Shown here: positions 54,794 to 63,368 of the stretch, piece after piece
Layout of the letters: every line of letters starts with the position of its first letter
Numbering within the stretch: the first letter of the stretch is position 1
Assembly: GCA_021734805.1 (NCBI GenBank)
Contig: JAIPIG010000007.1
Coordinates: 1-63,368 of the forward strand
Direction: 5' to 3'
From: Simkaniaceae bacterium
Lineage (GTDB): Bacteria; Chlamydiota; Chlamydiia; Chlamydiales; JACRBE01
Length of the DNA: 63,368 nucleotides
The notes under the pieces: generated by a model
Databases searched by the model: none
Seen by the model: only the letters and a program-made list of their open reading frames with translations
What the model was told of the DNA's origin: nothing
Translations under genes and position numbers: made by a program

Positions 54794-55420
54794 TTAAAGG
54801 TTAAAAAGGATTTTCCTTAAGCTCTCTTGCGCATACATCGTCAAGAGTTCTTTTACAGCTTTTTCAGTGATATCCACTGAAAAATGTTGATCAATACATT
54901 TGATCATAACGCCCTCTAAAGCACTTTCAACTTGGACTGTCTGCCCCTTTAAAGCAACGATAACATCGCTTAAAAGATCCGCACAGATTTCTTCCGCTTT
55001 AAATTTTTTAGAAAGAATTGCTTCAATATTAGCAGAAACCCCATCTTTTTTAAGGGCCTCAACAACTGTATTGATAATTTTTACAACTGTCTCCTTATTC
55101 GACAGATAGCGTCGAATTTGAGAGTCGAGTTCTTTGTGAAACAAGTGATGTTCAATGCGATCGCGCAATTGCGTTAACACCTGTTGAGTCGATACTTTAA
55201 GAGAAGACTCAAACACGCGCTGTCTCTCTTGAATGGATGCTTCCGCTTCCTCAATCATTTTTTTTGCTTTGAGGCGCGCTTTTTCGATGATCTTCTCACC
55301 CTCTTTATGAGCCTCTTCAATCACAGCTTCGGCTTGCTTATGAGCCGGCTCTAGGGTTTCACGAATAAGTACATCGCAAATTTTTTTGACTTTCTCTTTG
55401 GATGAGTCGATAACTTTCAT
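54794..55420 (-). CDS. atpE: V-type ATP synthase subunit E (peripheral stalk)
   Basis: This 208-aa protein is the peripheral stalk subunit. The N-terminal half is a long charged helix rich in Ala, Lys and Glu (EPAHKQAEAVIEEAHKEGEK), and the C-terminal half is a compact domain that contacts the head. It is the first gene of the operon E-DUF2764-A-B-D-I-K. GGAGTGAAGAA precedes the ATG. A plausible promoter lies 40-69 bp upstream. Confidence 0.93.
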   Translation of the reverse strand: MKVIDSSKEKVKKICDVLIRETLEPAHKQAEAVIEEAHKEGEKIIEKARLKAKKMIEEAEASIQERQRVFESSLKVSTQQVLTQLRDRIEHHLFHKELDSQIRRYLSNKETVVKIINTVVEALKKDGVSANIEAILSKKFKAEEICADLLSDVIVALKGQTVQVESALEGVMIKCIDQHFSVDITEKAVKELLTMYAQESLRKILFNL

Positions 55421-55459
55421 ATTTCTTCACTCCTCAAAAGCAATAACAAGGAACAACAT

Positions 55460-55489
55460 ACTATAATTGCAAATAATTTTCTATGAAAA
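55460..55489 (-). promoter_or_regulatory. candidate promoter of the V-ATPase operon
   Basis: On the minus strand TTTTCA (55489-55484) and TATAGT (55465-55460) are 18 bp apart, with a start expected near 55453 and a leader of about 33 nt to atpE. The -35 is weak. Confidence 0.4.
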
Positions 55490-55501
55490 TTCTCCCACTC
55501 C

Positions 55502-55627
55502 ATTAAAAAATCCCCTCCATGAATAGAGGAGATTTTTTGACGGTTAAGGAATATTGGCTATCACTATCCGCTGACCGCTTGAGCTCCCGGCTGGAGCAAG
55601 GGAGATTGCAGCTTGGCCCCCGTTCAA
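55502..55627. repeat. family D repeat copy 2, with terminator-like hairpin
   Basis: On the plus strand it reads AAAAAATCCCCTCCATGAAT then AGAGGAGATTTTTT, followed by GGAATATTGGCTATCA, GCTTGAGCTCCCGG and CCGTTCA. It matches the copy at 25749-25873 along its full length, in the opposite orientation. It fills the gap between the atpE start and the barrel-protein stop at 55629, where the hairpin can terminate the minus-strand barrel-protein message. Confidence 0.8.
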
Positions 55628-55628
55628 A

Positions 55629-56144
55629 TTAAAACGCATAAGCAATGCCTAACTGCCATTTTTGAAAAAACAAATGGGATTTTTTTTGGACAATATCTCT
55701 TTGGCGATAGGCATACGGCATCACCTGCCCCGTGAGAAGAATGTGCTTGGCTAAGTTAAAATCGACACCACTAAAGGGGCCGATTAAATAGGCATTTTTC
55801 GTATCTTCTTTAATCATATAGGTTCCGCTGACGCCAAATGTCATAAAGAGATCACTGGCACTTTTTGCCCTAAATCCCAAATGACCCACAAGGTTCATCT
55901 TTTCATTTTTTTTATGTTCAACGGATCGATCCCGATAAAACCCATTTCCTCCAAATCCTACCGTATAGCCACGACTATAAATCTGAAGATAGGGAATAAC
56001 GGATTGTAAAATATTGTCATAAATAGGACCAATTGAAATCCCCGATTGATCGCGCATGACGGTTCGGGGTTTTGAAGCTCTTGCATGAACAAATGCAGGC
56101 AAAAGCATCACACACAAAACCAACCCAATCCAATTTTTTCTCAC
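55629..56144 (-). CDS. small secreted outer-membrane-like protein
   Basis: The 171-aa product starts with a signal peptide (MRKNWIGLVLCVMLLPAFVHA, cleavage about residue 21). It ends in WQLGIAYAF, an alternating C-terminal strand finishing in Phe, the outer-membrane insertion signal. The body has repeated alternating segments (TVGFGGNGFY, NLVGHLGFRA, LFMTFGVSGTYM), enough for about an eight-strand barrel of the OmpW/OmpX size. Transcription ends at the adjoining family D hairpin. The role is unknown; a structural or adhesive surface protein is likely. Confidence 0.7.
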   Translation of the reverse strand: MRKNWIGLVLCVMLLPAFVHARASKPRTVMRDQSGISIGPIYDNILQSVIPYLQIYSRGYTVGFGGNGFYRDRSVEHKKNEKMNLVGHLGFRAKSASDLFMTFGVSGTYMIKEDTKNAYLIGPFSGVDFNLAKHILLTGQVMPYAYRQRDIVQKKSHLFFQKWQLGIAYAF

Positions 56145-56180
56145 AAAGAACTCACTTTTTAAAATATATACCGAAATTAT

Positions 56181-56201
56181 TATATCGCTCGTGATTCAAG
56201 A
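56181..56201. repeat. solitary end of family A repeat
   Basis: TATATCGCTCGTGATTCAAG followed by A matches the complement of the right end of family A copy 2 base for base over 21 bp, after which similarity stops. It is best read as a leftover terminal repeat. It lies upstream of the barrel-protein gene, 40 bp before a different inverted-repeat element. Confidence 0.6.
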
Positions 56202-56241
56202 TTACACTGAAATGAGTTGAAAAAAAATGAAAAACTCTAAA

Positions 56242-56382
56242 ACTCGACTTTGCAACTTTTTGGATCCGCCTGCCGCGGTCTTTGCTCTCGGACGCTCAAC
56301 CTGTGGTCGAACCGGGGGATTATTAAACCCTAGAGAACAAATATCTCGAGGCTATCAAGCCCAAAAAGTTACAAAGTCGAGT
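56242..56382. repeat. 141-bp inverted-repeat element (family C)
   Basis: The ends ACTCGACTTTGCAACTTTTT (56242) and the complement of its mate ending at 56382 match at 21 of 22 positions. The interior is more GC-rich than its surroundings (GGATCCGCCTGCCGCGGTC, then GGTCGAACCGGGGG) and encodes no credible protein. Only one copy is seen in this window. It differs in sequence from families A, B and D but shares their size and organisation. Confidence 0.7.
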
Positions 56383-56437
56383 AAAAAACCAGAAAATCTA
56401 TTGAATGTCGATATCGCCTAATAGTATAGTAAAATTT

Positions 56438-56680
56438 ATGAAGAAAATATATTGCATACTTGTTTCTATTTTTCTCTCCACATCTAGGATCTTTGCTTTA
56501 GAGCCTGATGGAGACACTTCATATACGAGTAATGCGGCTATTGGCTCTGCCGATGCTGCAACAACGGCTATTAGCATTAGTATGATAGGATGGGGAATCG
56601 GTCTAACGGCTGCAATCGCCGCCATTACTATTCTGATTCCACCGGATGAAGAGGCGACAACGCACTCGCACGGGAGCTAG
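56438..56680 (+). CDS. small exported protein with one C-terminal hydrophobic helix
   Basis: Starting at ATG 56438, an 80-aa product has a signal peptide (MKKIYCILVSIFLSTSRIFA) and a short acidic stretch (LEPDGDTSYTSN). It then has a glycine/alanine-rich helix (GWGIGLTAAIAAITILI) and a His-containing tail. An upstream ATG at 56405 is in frame but would spoil the signal peptide. No ribosome binding site is obvious. The next gene starts 4 bp after the stop. I recognise no family; it may be a small envelope protein, perhaps similar to small Ala/Gly-rich chlamydial membrane proteins. Confidence 0.55.
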   Translation: MKKIYCILVSIFLSTSRIFALEPDGDTSYTSNAAIGSADAATTAISISMIGWGIGLTAAIAAITILIPPDEEATTHSHGS

Positions 56681-56684
56681 CCGC

Positions 56685-57446
56685 ATGAAAGCCCACCCCC
56701 TTCTTATTCTCGCTTCTTTTCTATCAATGACCTATTTGCAATCCGCCATTAAAACTTGTTTTTTCATCCCTCCAAAAAATTGGGTTTATTGTGATCAAAA
56801 GAGTGCTGAAAAAAAGGAGACGATTGCTTTTGTTAGCCCGAAAAAACTAAAAACAATCACCCCGACAATCGCCTATGATATCAAGCCCAATTCAGTCTCT
56901 GCAAACGACTATGTCAAAAGTGCTTTGAAACTTCTCAATCAGGACCGCAATCACACCTGCATCTCTTTAGGCTCCCTGCAAATCGATTCTCATCATGCCG
57001 AATTACTTCAAATTGATCAGAAAATGCCTATAGGCAAAGTGACCCTGCTTCAACTTGTCATCTTTGATCAGGATACTGTCCACATTCTTTCCGCTCCCAC
57101 CTTGGAGAGTGATTTTCATCGTTATGATTCTGATATTTTAGAAACATTTAAATCTGCACAACTCATTTCATCCCCTCTAGACGTTTTAAATCATGCCCCT
57201 CTATTACGCTCAAAACTCTCAAGTGCAATGGATTCCTTTTGCTCTACTGCCAAGCAATTTCAATCTACCCCTCTTAAGCTATATAAAAATGCTTTGATTT
57301 CTGAGAGCAAACAAATCGAATCAATTCTTTTAAATGACTGTAAAGAATATGGAACGTATTTCCCTATTCTTACTATAAATTACCTCAATGATTATGTTCA
57401 GAATTTATCACCTACACCGGATGTCGTACAGAATGAAAACAATTGA
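56685..57446 (+). CDS. exported protein of unknown function
   Basis: I chose ATG 56685 because GGGAG lies upstream and the product then starts with a signal peptide (MKAHPLLILASFLSMTYLQS). The 253-aa mature chain starts with FIPPKNWVYCD, has mixed alpha/beta composition and has no recognised domain. A pair of cysteines near the N-terminus could form a disulfide. It lies between a small exported protein (4 bp upstream) and a lipoprotein gene that overlaps its end by 14 bp, so the three form an envelope gene set. Probably chlamydia-specific; function unknown. Confidence 0.65.
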   Translation: MKAHPLLILASFLSMTYLQSAIKTCFFIPPKNWVYCDQKSAEKKETIAFVSPKKLKTITPTIAYDIKPNSVSANDYVKSALKLLNQDRNHTCISLGSLQIDSHHAELLQIDQKMPIGKVTLLQLVIFDQDTVHILSAPTLESDFHRYDSDILETFKSAQLISSPLDVLNHAPLLRSKLSSAMDSFCSTAKQFQSTPLKLYKNALISESKQIESILLNDCKEYGTYFPILTINYLNDYVQNLSPTPDVVQNENN

Positions 57447-57960
57447 CTCAATTTCTCTTGTTTCACGCTCTATTACTCTTATCATCTCTTGCATTTTTTT
57501 AAGCGCTTGCTCTTCTCACTCTTCTACCTTTGCCTATCAACAACATGAAGCTGAAGAGCACCCATTTACGGAACTCGTTTCAAAAATTAAAAATAAAGTC
57601 AATGAACCCCAAATGCAATGGCTCTACTTTGAAGGCAAACTCAAAGCCTATTTAAACATCTTTGTCGGGGAGCTCAAGTCAATCAATGAAGAGCATAAGG
57701 AAGTGCGCGTTATTATTGAAACGGACAAAGGTCGTCTCTGCTTTACGGCGCCTCTTCTTCAAGGGAGTCAACGCGTTAAAATTCCGGATGAATGGATCCC
57801 CCAAATCATCAATCTTTTTGAATTGAGTGAAAAGGCTAAAATCACTCTTGCAGAATATAAAACCGAACTCAATTTGCAGCGGTTTCACTATATGCTTGAA
57901 AAAGCAAAAAAGAAACACTCGCTTTCCCAATTCAAATCTACAATGCTCTTTGATCTATAG
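57433..57960 (+). CDS. putative lipoprotein of unknown function
   Basis: From ATG 57433 the 175-aa product has a signal peptide ending in the lipobox LSAC (Cys about residue 26), so it should be lipid-anchored. The mature part is charged and mostly helical, with EVRVIIETDKGRLCFTAP in the middle and a Lys-rich C-terminus. A longer frame from 57388 adds 15 residues and would disrupt the signal peptide. It overlaps the preceding gene by 14 bp and ends 62 bp before tal. No family recognised. Confidence 0.65.
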   Translation: MKTIDSISLVSRSITLIISCIFLSACSSHSSTFAYQQHEAEEHPFTELVSKIKNKVNEPQMQWLYFEGKLKAYLNIFVGELKSINEEHKEVRVIIETDKGRLCFTAPLLQGSQRVKIPDEWIPQIINLFELSEKAKITLAEYKTELNLQRFHYMLEKAKKKHSLSQFKSTMLFDL

Positions 57961-58022
57961 TATACCAAATATTGGACAGCTAGGGTCAAGTCTGATAACA
58001 TAAAAAAAAATTGGAGGTGACC

Positions 58023-58979
58023 ATGAGTAAACTTGATGAATTAAAAAAAATGACCACGATAGTGGCAGATACCGGTGAATTCCATGAAATTCAAAAATAC
58101 AAACCAACAGATGCAACGACAAATCCCTCATTGATTCTTAAGGCGTCAGAGCAAGAAGTCTATAAACCTCTGATTGAAGAGGGTGTGAGTTATGCTAAAG
58201 AGCATGCTAAAAATGAAAAAGAATTGCTCGATTTGATGATCACAAAAATTTTTGTCAATTTTGGTATTGAAATTCTAAAGATCGTTCCCGGACGAGTTTC
58301 AACAGAAGTCGATGCCCGTCTCTCATTTGACATTGAAGGAAGTATTGCAAAAGCACATCAATATATCCAACTATATAAAAATGCCGGGATTCCCAAAGAA
58401 CGCGTTTTAATTAAACTCGCCTCTACATGGGAAGGTATCCAGGCAGCTAAAGTCCTTGAAGCTGAGGGTATTCATTGCAATATGACCCTGATGTTTAGCT
58501 TGGCTCAAGCGATCGGATGTGCTGAAGCAAAGGCTACACTTATTTCTCCCTTTGTAGGACGTATATTAGATTGGTACAAAAATGCAGAAAAAAAAGACTT
58601 TACTCCTGAAGAAGATCCCGGAGTAAAATCCGTATCTGAAATTTACACCTATTATAAAAAATTTGGTTATAAAACGCAGATCATGGGAGCTAGTTTTCGA
58701 AATTCGGGTGAAATTTTAGAACTTGCCGGATGTGATTTGATTACGATTTCACCCCCTCTTCTTAACGAGCTTACAACAATGGAAGGAGCTGTGCCTAGAA
58801 AGCTAGACCCTTCTCAGGCTGAGCATGCCTCTATAGAGAAAATAACAGTGGATGAGAAAACATTCCGATGGCTTCTAAATGAGAATGCCATGGCGACTGA
58901 GAAACTATCGGAAGGAATCCGCAAGTTTGCAGCTGATACGGTTAAACTTGAGAAATACCTTCAAACGTTATGCCGTTGA
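58023..58979 (+). CDS. tal: transaldolase
   Basis: Transaldolase (318 aa) moves a dihydroxyacetone unit between sugar phosphates in the non-oxidative pentose phosphate pathway. The Schiff-base lysine is Lys131 in [13 protein letters not shown], and the N-terminal [10 protein letters not shown] block is diagnostic of the TalB type. I chose ATG 58023 because TTGGAGGTGACC just before it is a strong ribosome binding site. Convergent to rpoC, as in Chlamydia, with a shared terminator hairpin in between. Confidence 0.97.
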   Translation: MSKLDELKKMTTIVADTGEFHEIQKYKPTDATTNPSLILKASEQEVYKPLIEEGVSYAKEHAKNEKELLDLMITKIFVNFGIEILKIVPGRVSTEVDARLSFDIEGSIAKAHQYIQLYKNAGIPKERVLIKLASTWEGIQAAKVLEAEGIHCNMTLMFSLAQAIGCAEAKATLISPFVGRILDWYKNAEKKDFTPEEDPGVKSVSEIYTYYKKFGYKTQIMGASFRNSGEILELAGCDLITISPPLLNELTTMEGAVPRKLDPSQAEHASIEKITVDEKTFRWLLNENAMATEKLSEGIRKFAADTVKLEKYLQTLCR

Positions 58980-58999
58980 TTTTTTTATACCCATTAGAC

Positions 59000-59037
59000 A
59001 AAAAAAAACCCGAAGGACAATCCTTCGGGTTTTTTTA
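59000..59037. terminator. bidirectional terminator between tal and rpoC
   Basis: The stem ACCCGAAGGA (59008-59017) and TCCTTCGGGT (59021-59030) around loop CAA is flanked by an A run on the left and a T run on the right. It would stop transcription from both directions, ending tal on the plus strand and the rpoB-rpoC operon on the minus strand. Confidence 0.9.
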
Positions 59038-59054
59038 TTTAACGCATTTACAGT

Positions 59055-62000
59055 CTATTCAGCATCAGTGAAAATGAATTCCAATTCGGCTTCTTCCTCA
59101 CGATCAACGAGCTTTTTAACGCGTTGATAATAGTCGGTGAATCCTGTCCCACCCGGAATCATATGACCCATGATGAGGTTGGATTTGAAGTCGAGAAGAT
59201 AGTCATTTTTACCTTCACACGCCGCATCTGTTAAGACCTTGGTCGTTTCTTGGAAGGAGGCCGCTGAAACGAAACTTTCCGTTCCAAGTGACGCTTTTGT
59301 AATACCAAGAAGAACAGGAGCTGCCTGAGCAGGTTTTCCACCTTCTGAAACCACTTTTTGGTTTTGGAAGTGGAAAGTTTTTCTGTTGATATCTTCGCCA
59401 AACAGGAATGTCGTATCGCCCGGATCGGTAATCCTTACCTTTTGGAGCATTTGACGAACAATGATTTCAATATGCTTATCATTGATATCCACCCCTTGTA
59501 AGCGATAGACTTCTTGAACCTGGTTCACGAGATATTTTTGCAATTCTCTCACGCCGCAGATTTCAAGAATTTCTTGGGGAACAACTAGACCATCTGTGAG
59601 CTGTTGTCCTTTGACAACAAAGTCACCACTTTGAACAATCAAGTGCTTTGTCAATGGAATATGATGCTCTTCCTCCATTCCCGTTGTTTCATCTTTTACA
59701 ACAACGATACGCTTAGATTTCTGAACTCCTTTGAAATCGATAACCCCATCGAGCTTAGCAATGATTGCCGCGTCTTTTGGTTTTCTCGCTTCAAAAAGTT
59801 CTGCAACGCGGGGAAGACCCCCGGTAATATCCTTCGTCTTGATCGCCCCACGCGGCAATCTGGCGAGAATCATACCGGCATTGACATATTGCCCTTCTTG
59901 GACCGAGATAAAGGCCCCTGATGGAATCGCATACGTTCCAATCAGCTCATTGCATTCGGCATCGCGATAAACAACGATTTGCGGATGCAACTCCCCTCTA
60001 TGCTGCTTCACAACAATTTCGGACTGACCGGTTTGTTTGTTTACGCTGCGCTGTGTTGAAATTCCTTCAATAAGATCTTCGTACTTAACAAATCCGGGCT
60101 TTTCGCAAATAATCGGAACATTGTGTTGTTCCCAAATTGCGATTTTTTGTCCCTTTGTCACCGGAGATGCATCCGGAAGCATGATTTGTGTCCCAAGTTC
60201 AACTCCAAATGTTTGAAGCGGCTCGATGGATTTTGTACTGAGAAGGTCTTTGTATTCGTTAACGGTTCGGCCTTCATTTTTTACAATATGGAGGAAACCG
60301 TTCTTATTAAGAGCAAGCCAAATCCCTTGCTCATTTTGTACCGTTCTAAGATCCTGATAAATTAAAATACCATCTTGCTCAACAATACTTTCCGGGCTTG
60401 CAGAAGCTGACGCAATACCTCCAAGGTGGAACGTACGCATTGTAAGCTGGGTTCCCGGTTCTCCGATCGACTGAGCGGCAATAATACCGACAGCTTCACC
60501 TTGAGAAACCGGCTTAGAAGTCGCTAAATTGAAGCCATAGCACTTCGCACAAACGCCACGTCTTGTTTCACAAGTGAGCGTAGAGCGGATTTTGACTCTT
60601 TCAATTCCGGCATCATCAATTTTTTCGGCTTGTTCCGCTGTAAGAATATCACCGGCACGAGCGAGATAATCGTTAGTACCCGGCATAAAGATATCATCGC
60701 AAACGGCACGGCCATAGATACGCTCTTTAAGGGCAAGAAGTTCTTCTTGGCCTTGCTTAACCGCCACAACTTCAATGCCATTCAATGTACCACAATCATC
60801 TTCCGTGATAAGAACATCTTGAGCGACATCGACAAGACGACGGGTTAAATAACCCGAATCGGCTGTTTTAAGAGCGGTATCCGCCAAACCTTTTCGAGCA
60901 CCGTGAGAAGAAATAAAGTACTCAAGAACACTTAGACCTTCTCTAAAGTTAGAGGTAATCGGAGATTCAATAATTTCACCTGATGGTTTCGCCATCAAAC
61001 CTCTAAGCGCTCCAAGCTGCTTAATCTGAGAACGCGTTCCCCTAGCACCTGAGTCCATCATCAGATAAAGTGGATTGAGTTCATTTCTCTCATTCGGCTT
61101 AGTAATCAGTTTGAAGAGCTCTTCAGAAACATCTTCGGTGACTTCCGACCAAATACTAATAATTTTAGAATGGCGCTCACCTTCAGTGATAATTCCATCC
61201 TCATATTGTTTTAATACGAGCTCAACGCGTGCATGCGCTTCTTCCATTAGCTTAACTTTTGCTTCCGGAATCATGACATCGCAAACCCCCATTGAAAGGG
61301 CTGCTTTTGTTGCATTCGAGAATCCTAGATTCTTTAAATCATCCAAAAATTGAACCGTTCTCTCTAGACCGCACTTTTTAGAAACGAGCCTAATGAGTTC
61401 TCCCATTTTTTTCTTTCTAAGAGAGTAGTTTTGGAATCCGAGTCGCGTAGGAATAATTTGATTAAATATCACACGACCGGGAGTCGTATTAATAATTCCG
61501 CTATCGAGTTTTAACTTAATCAGTTCATGAATATGTAAACCACGACCTAAATCATCGGATCTGCTGCGATTTTCCTCTTGCCCTTCTTGGCGATTGAAAC
61601 TTAATGACGCATACAGAGCGAGTAAAACCTCTTCTTGATTGCTGAAGATTTTGATTTTCTTTCCTTGCTCTTCCGGACTATAGACCGGATCGTGCATCAA
61701 GTAATACAATCCTAAAATCATATCCTGAGAAGGAATTGTAACCGGTTTTCCGGATGAAGGGAGGAAAATATTATCCGTTGCCATCATCAAGAGTTTTGCT
61801 TCTAACTGCGCTTCAATTGATAGTGGAACGTGAACGGCCATTTGGTCTCCGTCGAAGTCGGCGTTAAACGCTGTCGTAACGAGCGGGTGAATCCGAATCG
61901 CTTTTCCTTCGATAAGAACGGGCTCAAATGCCTGAATTCCTAAGCGGTGGAGTGTTGGAGCACGGTTCAGAAGGACAGGGTGCCCTTTAATAATCTCTTC

Positions 62001-63224
62001 CAATACATCCCAAACGGCAGCATCTTCTCGTGCGATCATCTTCTTTGCAGATCTGATCGTATAGACAAGACCACGATCTTTGAGTTTTTTAACAATGAAT
62101 GGCTCAAAGAGTTCCAGCGCCATTTGTTTAGGAATACCACACTGATTGAATTTCAACTCAGGACCAACAACAATAACCGAACGACCGGAGTAGTCGACTC
62201 GTTTACCAAGAAGATTCTGACGGAAACGCCCTTGCTTACCTTTCAGCATTTCAGATAATGCTTTAAGAGGTCGATTTCCTGCGCCCATAACGGGATGTCC
62301 ATGACGGCCATTATCAAATAACGCATCGACTGCCTCTTGAAGCATTCTTTTTTCATTGCGGATAATGACTTCCGGTGTCTTGAGTTTTAAAATCGCCTTG
62401 AGACGGTTATTCCTATTAATCACGCGACGATAGAGATCATTAAGATCTGATGTCGCAAATCGCCCACCATCCAAAGGAACAAGCGGCCTTAAGTCAGGCG
62501 GCGTTACAGGAACGGCAGACATAACCATCCACTCAGGTTTGTTGGGAGATCCCAAAAACCCTTCAACGATTTTAAGTCTTTTTGCAAGTTTCATTCGCGC
62601 TTGTAAAGACTTTGTTTTTCTCAATTTTTCTTTTAGCTCAACAACAACTAACTCAAGATCTTCCGTTTCCAAAAGAGATTTCAAAGCTTCAGCCCCCATC
62701 ATCGCTTTAAATGAATCGGGACCCCACTTTTCTTGAGCTTCGCGATATTCAACATCGTTCATGAGCTGTTTTTTTGTGAGCGTTGTACGACCCGGATCGA
62801 CAACAACATATTCTTCATAGTAAATGATGCGCTCTAAATCACTCGTCGACATTCCGAGAATGTTACCCATTCTCGATGGCTGCGTTTTAAAGAACCAAAT
62901 ATGCACAACGGGAACGGCAAGCTCAATATGAGCCATACGTTCGCGTCTGACCTTTGATAGAGTGACTTCCACTCCACAGCGATCACACACAATTCCTTTA
63001 TGCTTGATTTTTTTATATTTTCCGCAAGCACATTCCCAGTCTTTCGAGGGACCAAAAATCTTTTCACAAAAGAGCCCACCCTTCTCAGGTTTAAACGTTC
63101 TATAATTGATCGTTTCCGGCTTTTTAATTTCGCCCCTTGACCATTCATTACGAATAACATCATCAGAGGCAATTTTAATCGACAATTTATCAAATTGCGA
63201 TTCGTCTATTTCTTCTTCCAACAC
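59055..63224 (-). CDS. rpoC: DNA-directed RNA polymerase subunit beta'
   Basis: RpoC (1389 aa) forms, with RpoB, the RNA polymerase active centre. The N-terminal zinc ribbon has Cys65, Cys67, Cys80 and Cys83, and the catalytic magnesium motif NADFDGDQ lies near residue 452. A second zinc site ([11 protein letters not shown]) lies near residue 885, followed by the bridge helix/trigger loop region ([16 protein letters not shown]). The length is typical for chlamydiae. It follows rpoB by 29 bp in one operon and ends at the tal/rpoC terminator. Confidence 0.98.
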   Translation of the reverse strand: MLEEEIDESQFDKLSIKIASDDVIRNEWSRGEIKKPETINYRTFKPEKGGLFCEKIFGPSKDWECACGKYKKIKHKGIVCDRCGVEVTLSKVRRERMAHIELAVPVVHIWFFKTQPSRMGNILGMSTSDLERIIYYEEYVVVDPGRTTLTKKQLMNDVEYREAQEKWGPDSFKAMMGAEALKSLLETEDLELVVVELKEKLRKTKSLQARMKLAKRLKIVEGFLGSPNKPEWMVMSAVPVTPPDLRPLVPLDGGRFATSDLNDLYRRVINRNNRLKAILKLKTPEVIIRNEKRMLQEAVDALFDNGRHGHPVMGAGNRPLKALSEMLKGKQGRFRQNLLGKRVDYSGRSVIVVGPELKFNQCGIPKQMALELFEPFIVKKLKDRGLVYTIRSAKKMIAREDAAVWDVLEEIIKGHPVLLNRAPTLHRLGIQAFEPVLIEGKAIRIHPLVTTAFNADFDGDQMAVHVPLSIEAQLEAKLLMMATDNIFLPSSGKPVTIPSQDMILGLYYLMHDPVYSPEEQGKKIKIFSNQEEVLLALYASLSFNRQEGQEENRSRSDDLGRGLHIHELIKLKLDSGIINTTPGRVIFNQIIPTRLGFQNYSLRKKKMGELIRLVSKKCGLERTVQFLDDLKNLGFSNATKAALSMGVCDVMIPEAKVKLMEEAHARVELVLKQYEDGIITEGERHSKIISIWSEVTEDVSEELFKLITKPNERNELNPLYLMMDSGARGTRSQIKQLGALRGLMAKPSGEIIESPITSNFREGLSVLEYFISSHGARKGLADTALKTADSGYLTRRLVDVAQDVLITEDDCGTLNGIEVVAVKQGQEELLALKERIYGRAVCDDIFMPGTNDYLARAGDILTAEQAEKIDDAGIERVKIRSTLTCETRRGVCAKCYGFNLATSKPVSQGEAVGIIAAQSIGEPGTQLTMRTFHLGGIASASASPESIVEQDGILIYQDLRTVQNEQGIWLALNKNGFLHIVKNEGRTVNEYKDLLSTKSIEPLQTFGVELGTQIMLPDASPVTKGQKIAIWEQHNVPIICEKPGFVKYEDLIEGISTQRSVNKQTGQSEIVVKQHRGELHPQIVVYRDAECNELIGTYAIPSGAFISVQEGQYVNAGMILARLPRGAIKTKDITGGLPRVAELFEARKPKDAAIIAKLDGVIDFKGVQKSKRIVVVKDETTGMEEEHHIPLTKHLIVQSGDFVVKGQQLTDGLVVPQEILEICGVRELQKYLVNQVQEVYRLQGVDINDKHIEIIVRQMLQKVRITDPGDTTFLFGEDINRKTFHFQNQKVVSEGGKPAQAAPVLLGITKASLGTESFVSAASFQETTKVLTDAACEGKNDYLLDFKSNLIMGHMIPGGTGFTDYYQRVKKLVDREEEAELEFIFTDAE

Positions 63225-63253
63225 TTAACGCTCTCCTATCAGGATGTTGAGGA

Positions 63254-63368
63254 TTAAAGTAGGCTAAAATCAAATACATCTTCAGCAACATGCTCTGCAC
63301 GTACATCAAGGCATAGCCCTTGCATCTCCTTGACGAGTACGTTGAACGATTCAGGTGTTCCAGCTTTG
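63254..63368 (-). CDS. rpoB: RNA polymerase subunit beta, C-terminal end (partial)
   Basis: The last 37 codons of rpoB are visible before the window edge. The residues KAGTPESFNVLVKEMQGLCL then DV match the universally conserved RpoB C-terminus (PESFNVLxKELxxLxLDV). A short acidic tail (AEDVFDFSLL) follows. The rest of the gene continues to the right beyond the window. rpoC follows in the same direction. Confidence 0.95.
   Translation of the reverse strand, partial: KAGTPESFNVLVKEMQGLCLDVRAEHVAEDVFDFSLL

Noticed and set aside
56227-56421. Open frame covering the family C element
   Set aside because: It follows the repeat from arm to arm and has no protein-like composition.

Overview
The window is a stretch of chromosome from a member of the phylum Chlamydiae, most likely outside the genus Chlamydia (an environmental or amoeba/arthropod-associated lineage such as the Simkania, Waddlia or Parachlamydia groups; I cannot choose between them from this sequence). 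The evidence is a set of chlamydial gene groupings: cydA-cydB next to cdaA(dacA)-cdaR-lpxL(htrB); a double-length UvrA of 1898 aa; dcd next to ruvB; pknD followed by valS; a seven-gene V-type ATPase operon containing the chlamydia-type hypothetical gene between atpE and atpA; and tal facing rpoC-rpoB. DNA is AT-rich, genes are closely packed, and good promoters look like the ordinary TTGACA/TATAAT type (valS, uvrA, the ankyrin gene, a small membrane-protein gene).

Layout. 1-600: remnant of a gene with a HECT ubiquitin-ligase C-lobe. 629-3027 (minus): cytochrome bd oxidase. 3276-8516 (plus): overlapping envelope operon, diadenylate cyclase, its YbbR-type regulator, a GT4 glycosyltransferase, a lipid A acyltransferase and RsmE. 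8498-12078 (minus): pyruvate kinase and an orphan protein with a lipase-type GxSxG motif. 12159-18175: tandem UvrA, a 173-bp inverted-repeat element and the SRP RNA. 18186-22423: an outer-membrane barrel protein and a 923-aa orphan whose 3' end runs into a repeat. 22426-25736 (minus): heptosyltransferase, RluA-type pseudouridine synthase, SSB, dCTP deaminase. 25737-26155: two repeat elements. 26156-28754: ruvB, a SpoIID-like septal peptidoglycan enzyme, a small membrane protein. 28784-35697: trpS (minus), pknD and valS (plus). 35692-38455 (minus): two tandem AGCS sodium/amino-acid symporters. 38612-47281: DAHP synthase, lipoprotein, Nudix hydrolase, FMN reductase, ankyrin protein, two MFS transporters, two small membrane proteins, thymidine kinase. 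47253-55420 (minus): frameshifted glycosyltransferase and the V-ATPase operon. 55502-57960: repeats and small secreted or lipid-anchored proteins. 58023-63368: transaldolase, then rpoC and the rpoB end on the opposite strand.

The genes fit an obligate intracellular bacterium: envelope/LOS synthesis, a minimal peptidoglycan division apparatus, c-di-AMP signalling, sodium-coupled nutrient import with a V-ATPase whose rotor subunit carries sodium-binding residues, nucleotide salvage, and candidate host-interaction proteins (HECT remnant, ankyrin protein, lipase-motif protein). No complete insertion sequence, phage or CRISPR array was seen. The most unusual non-coding content is a collection of at least five different short inverted-repeat elements (about 120-180 bp) in intergenic regions, several present in two or more full or partial copies.
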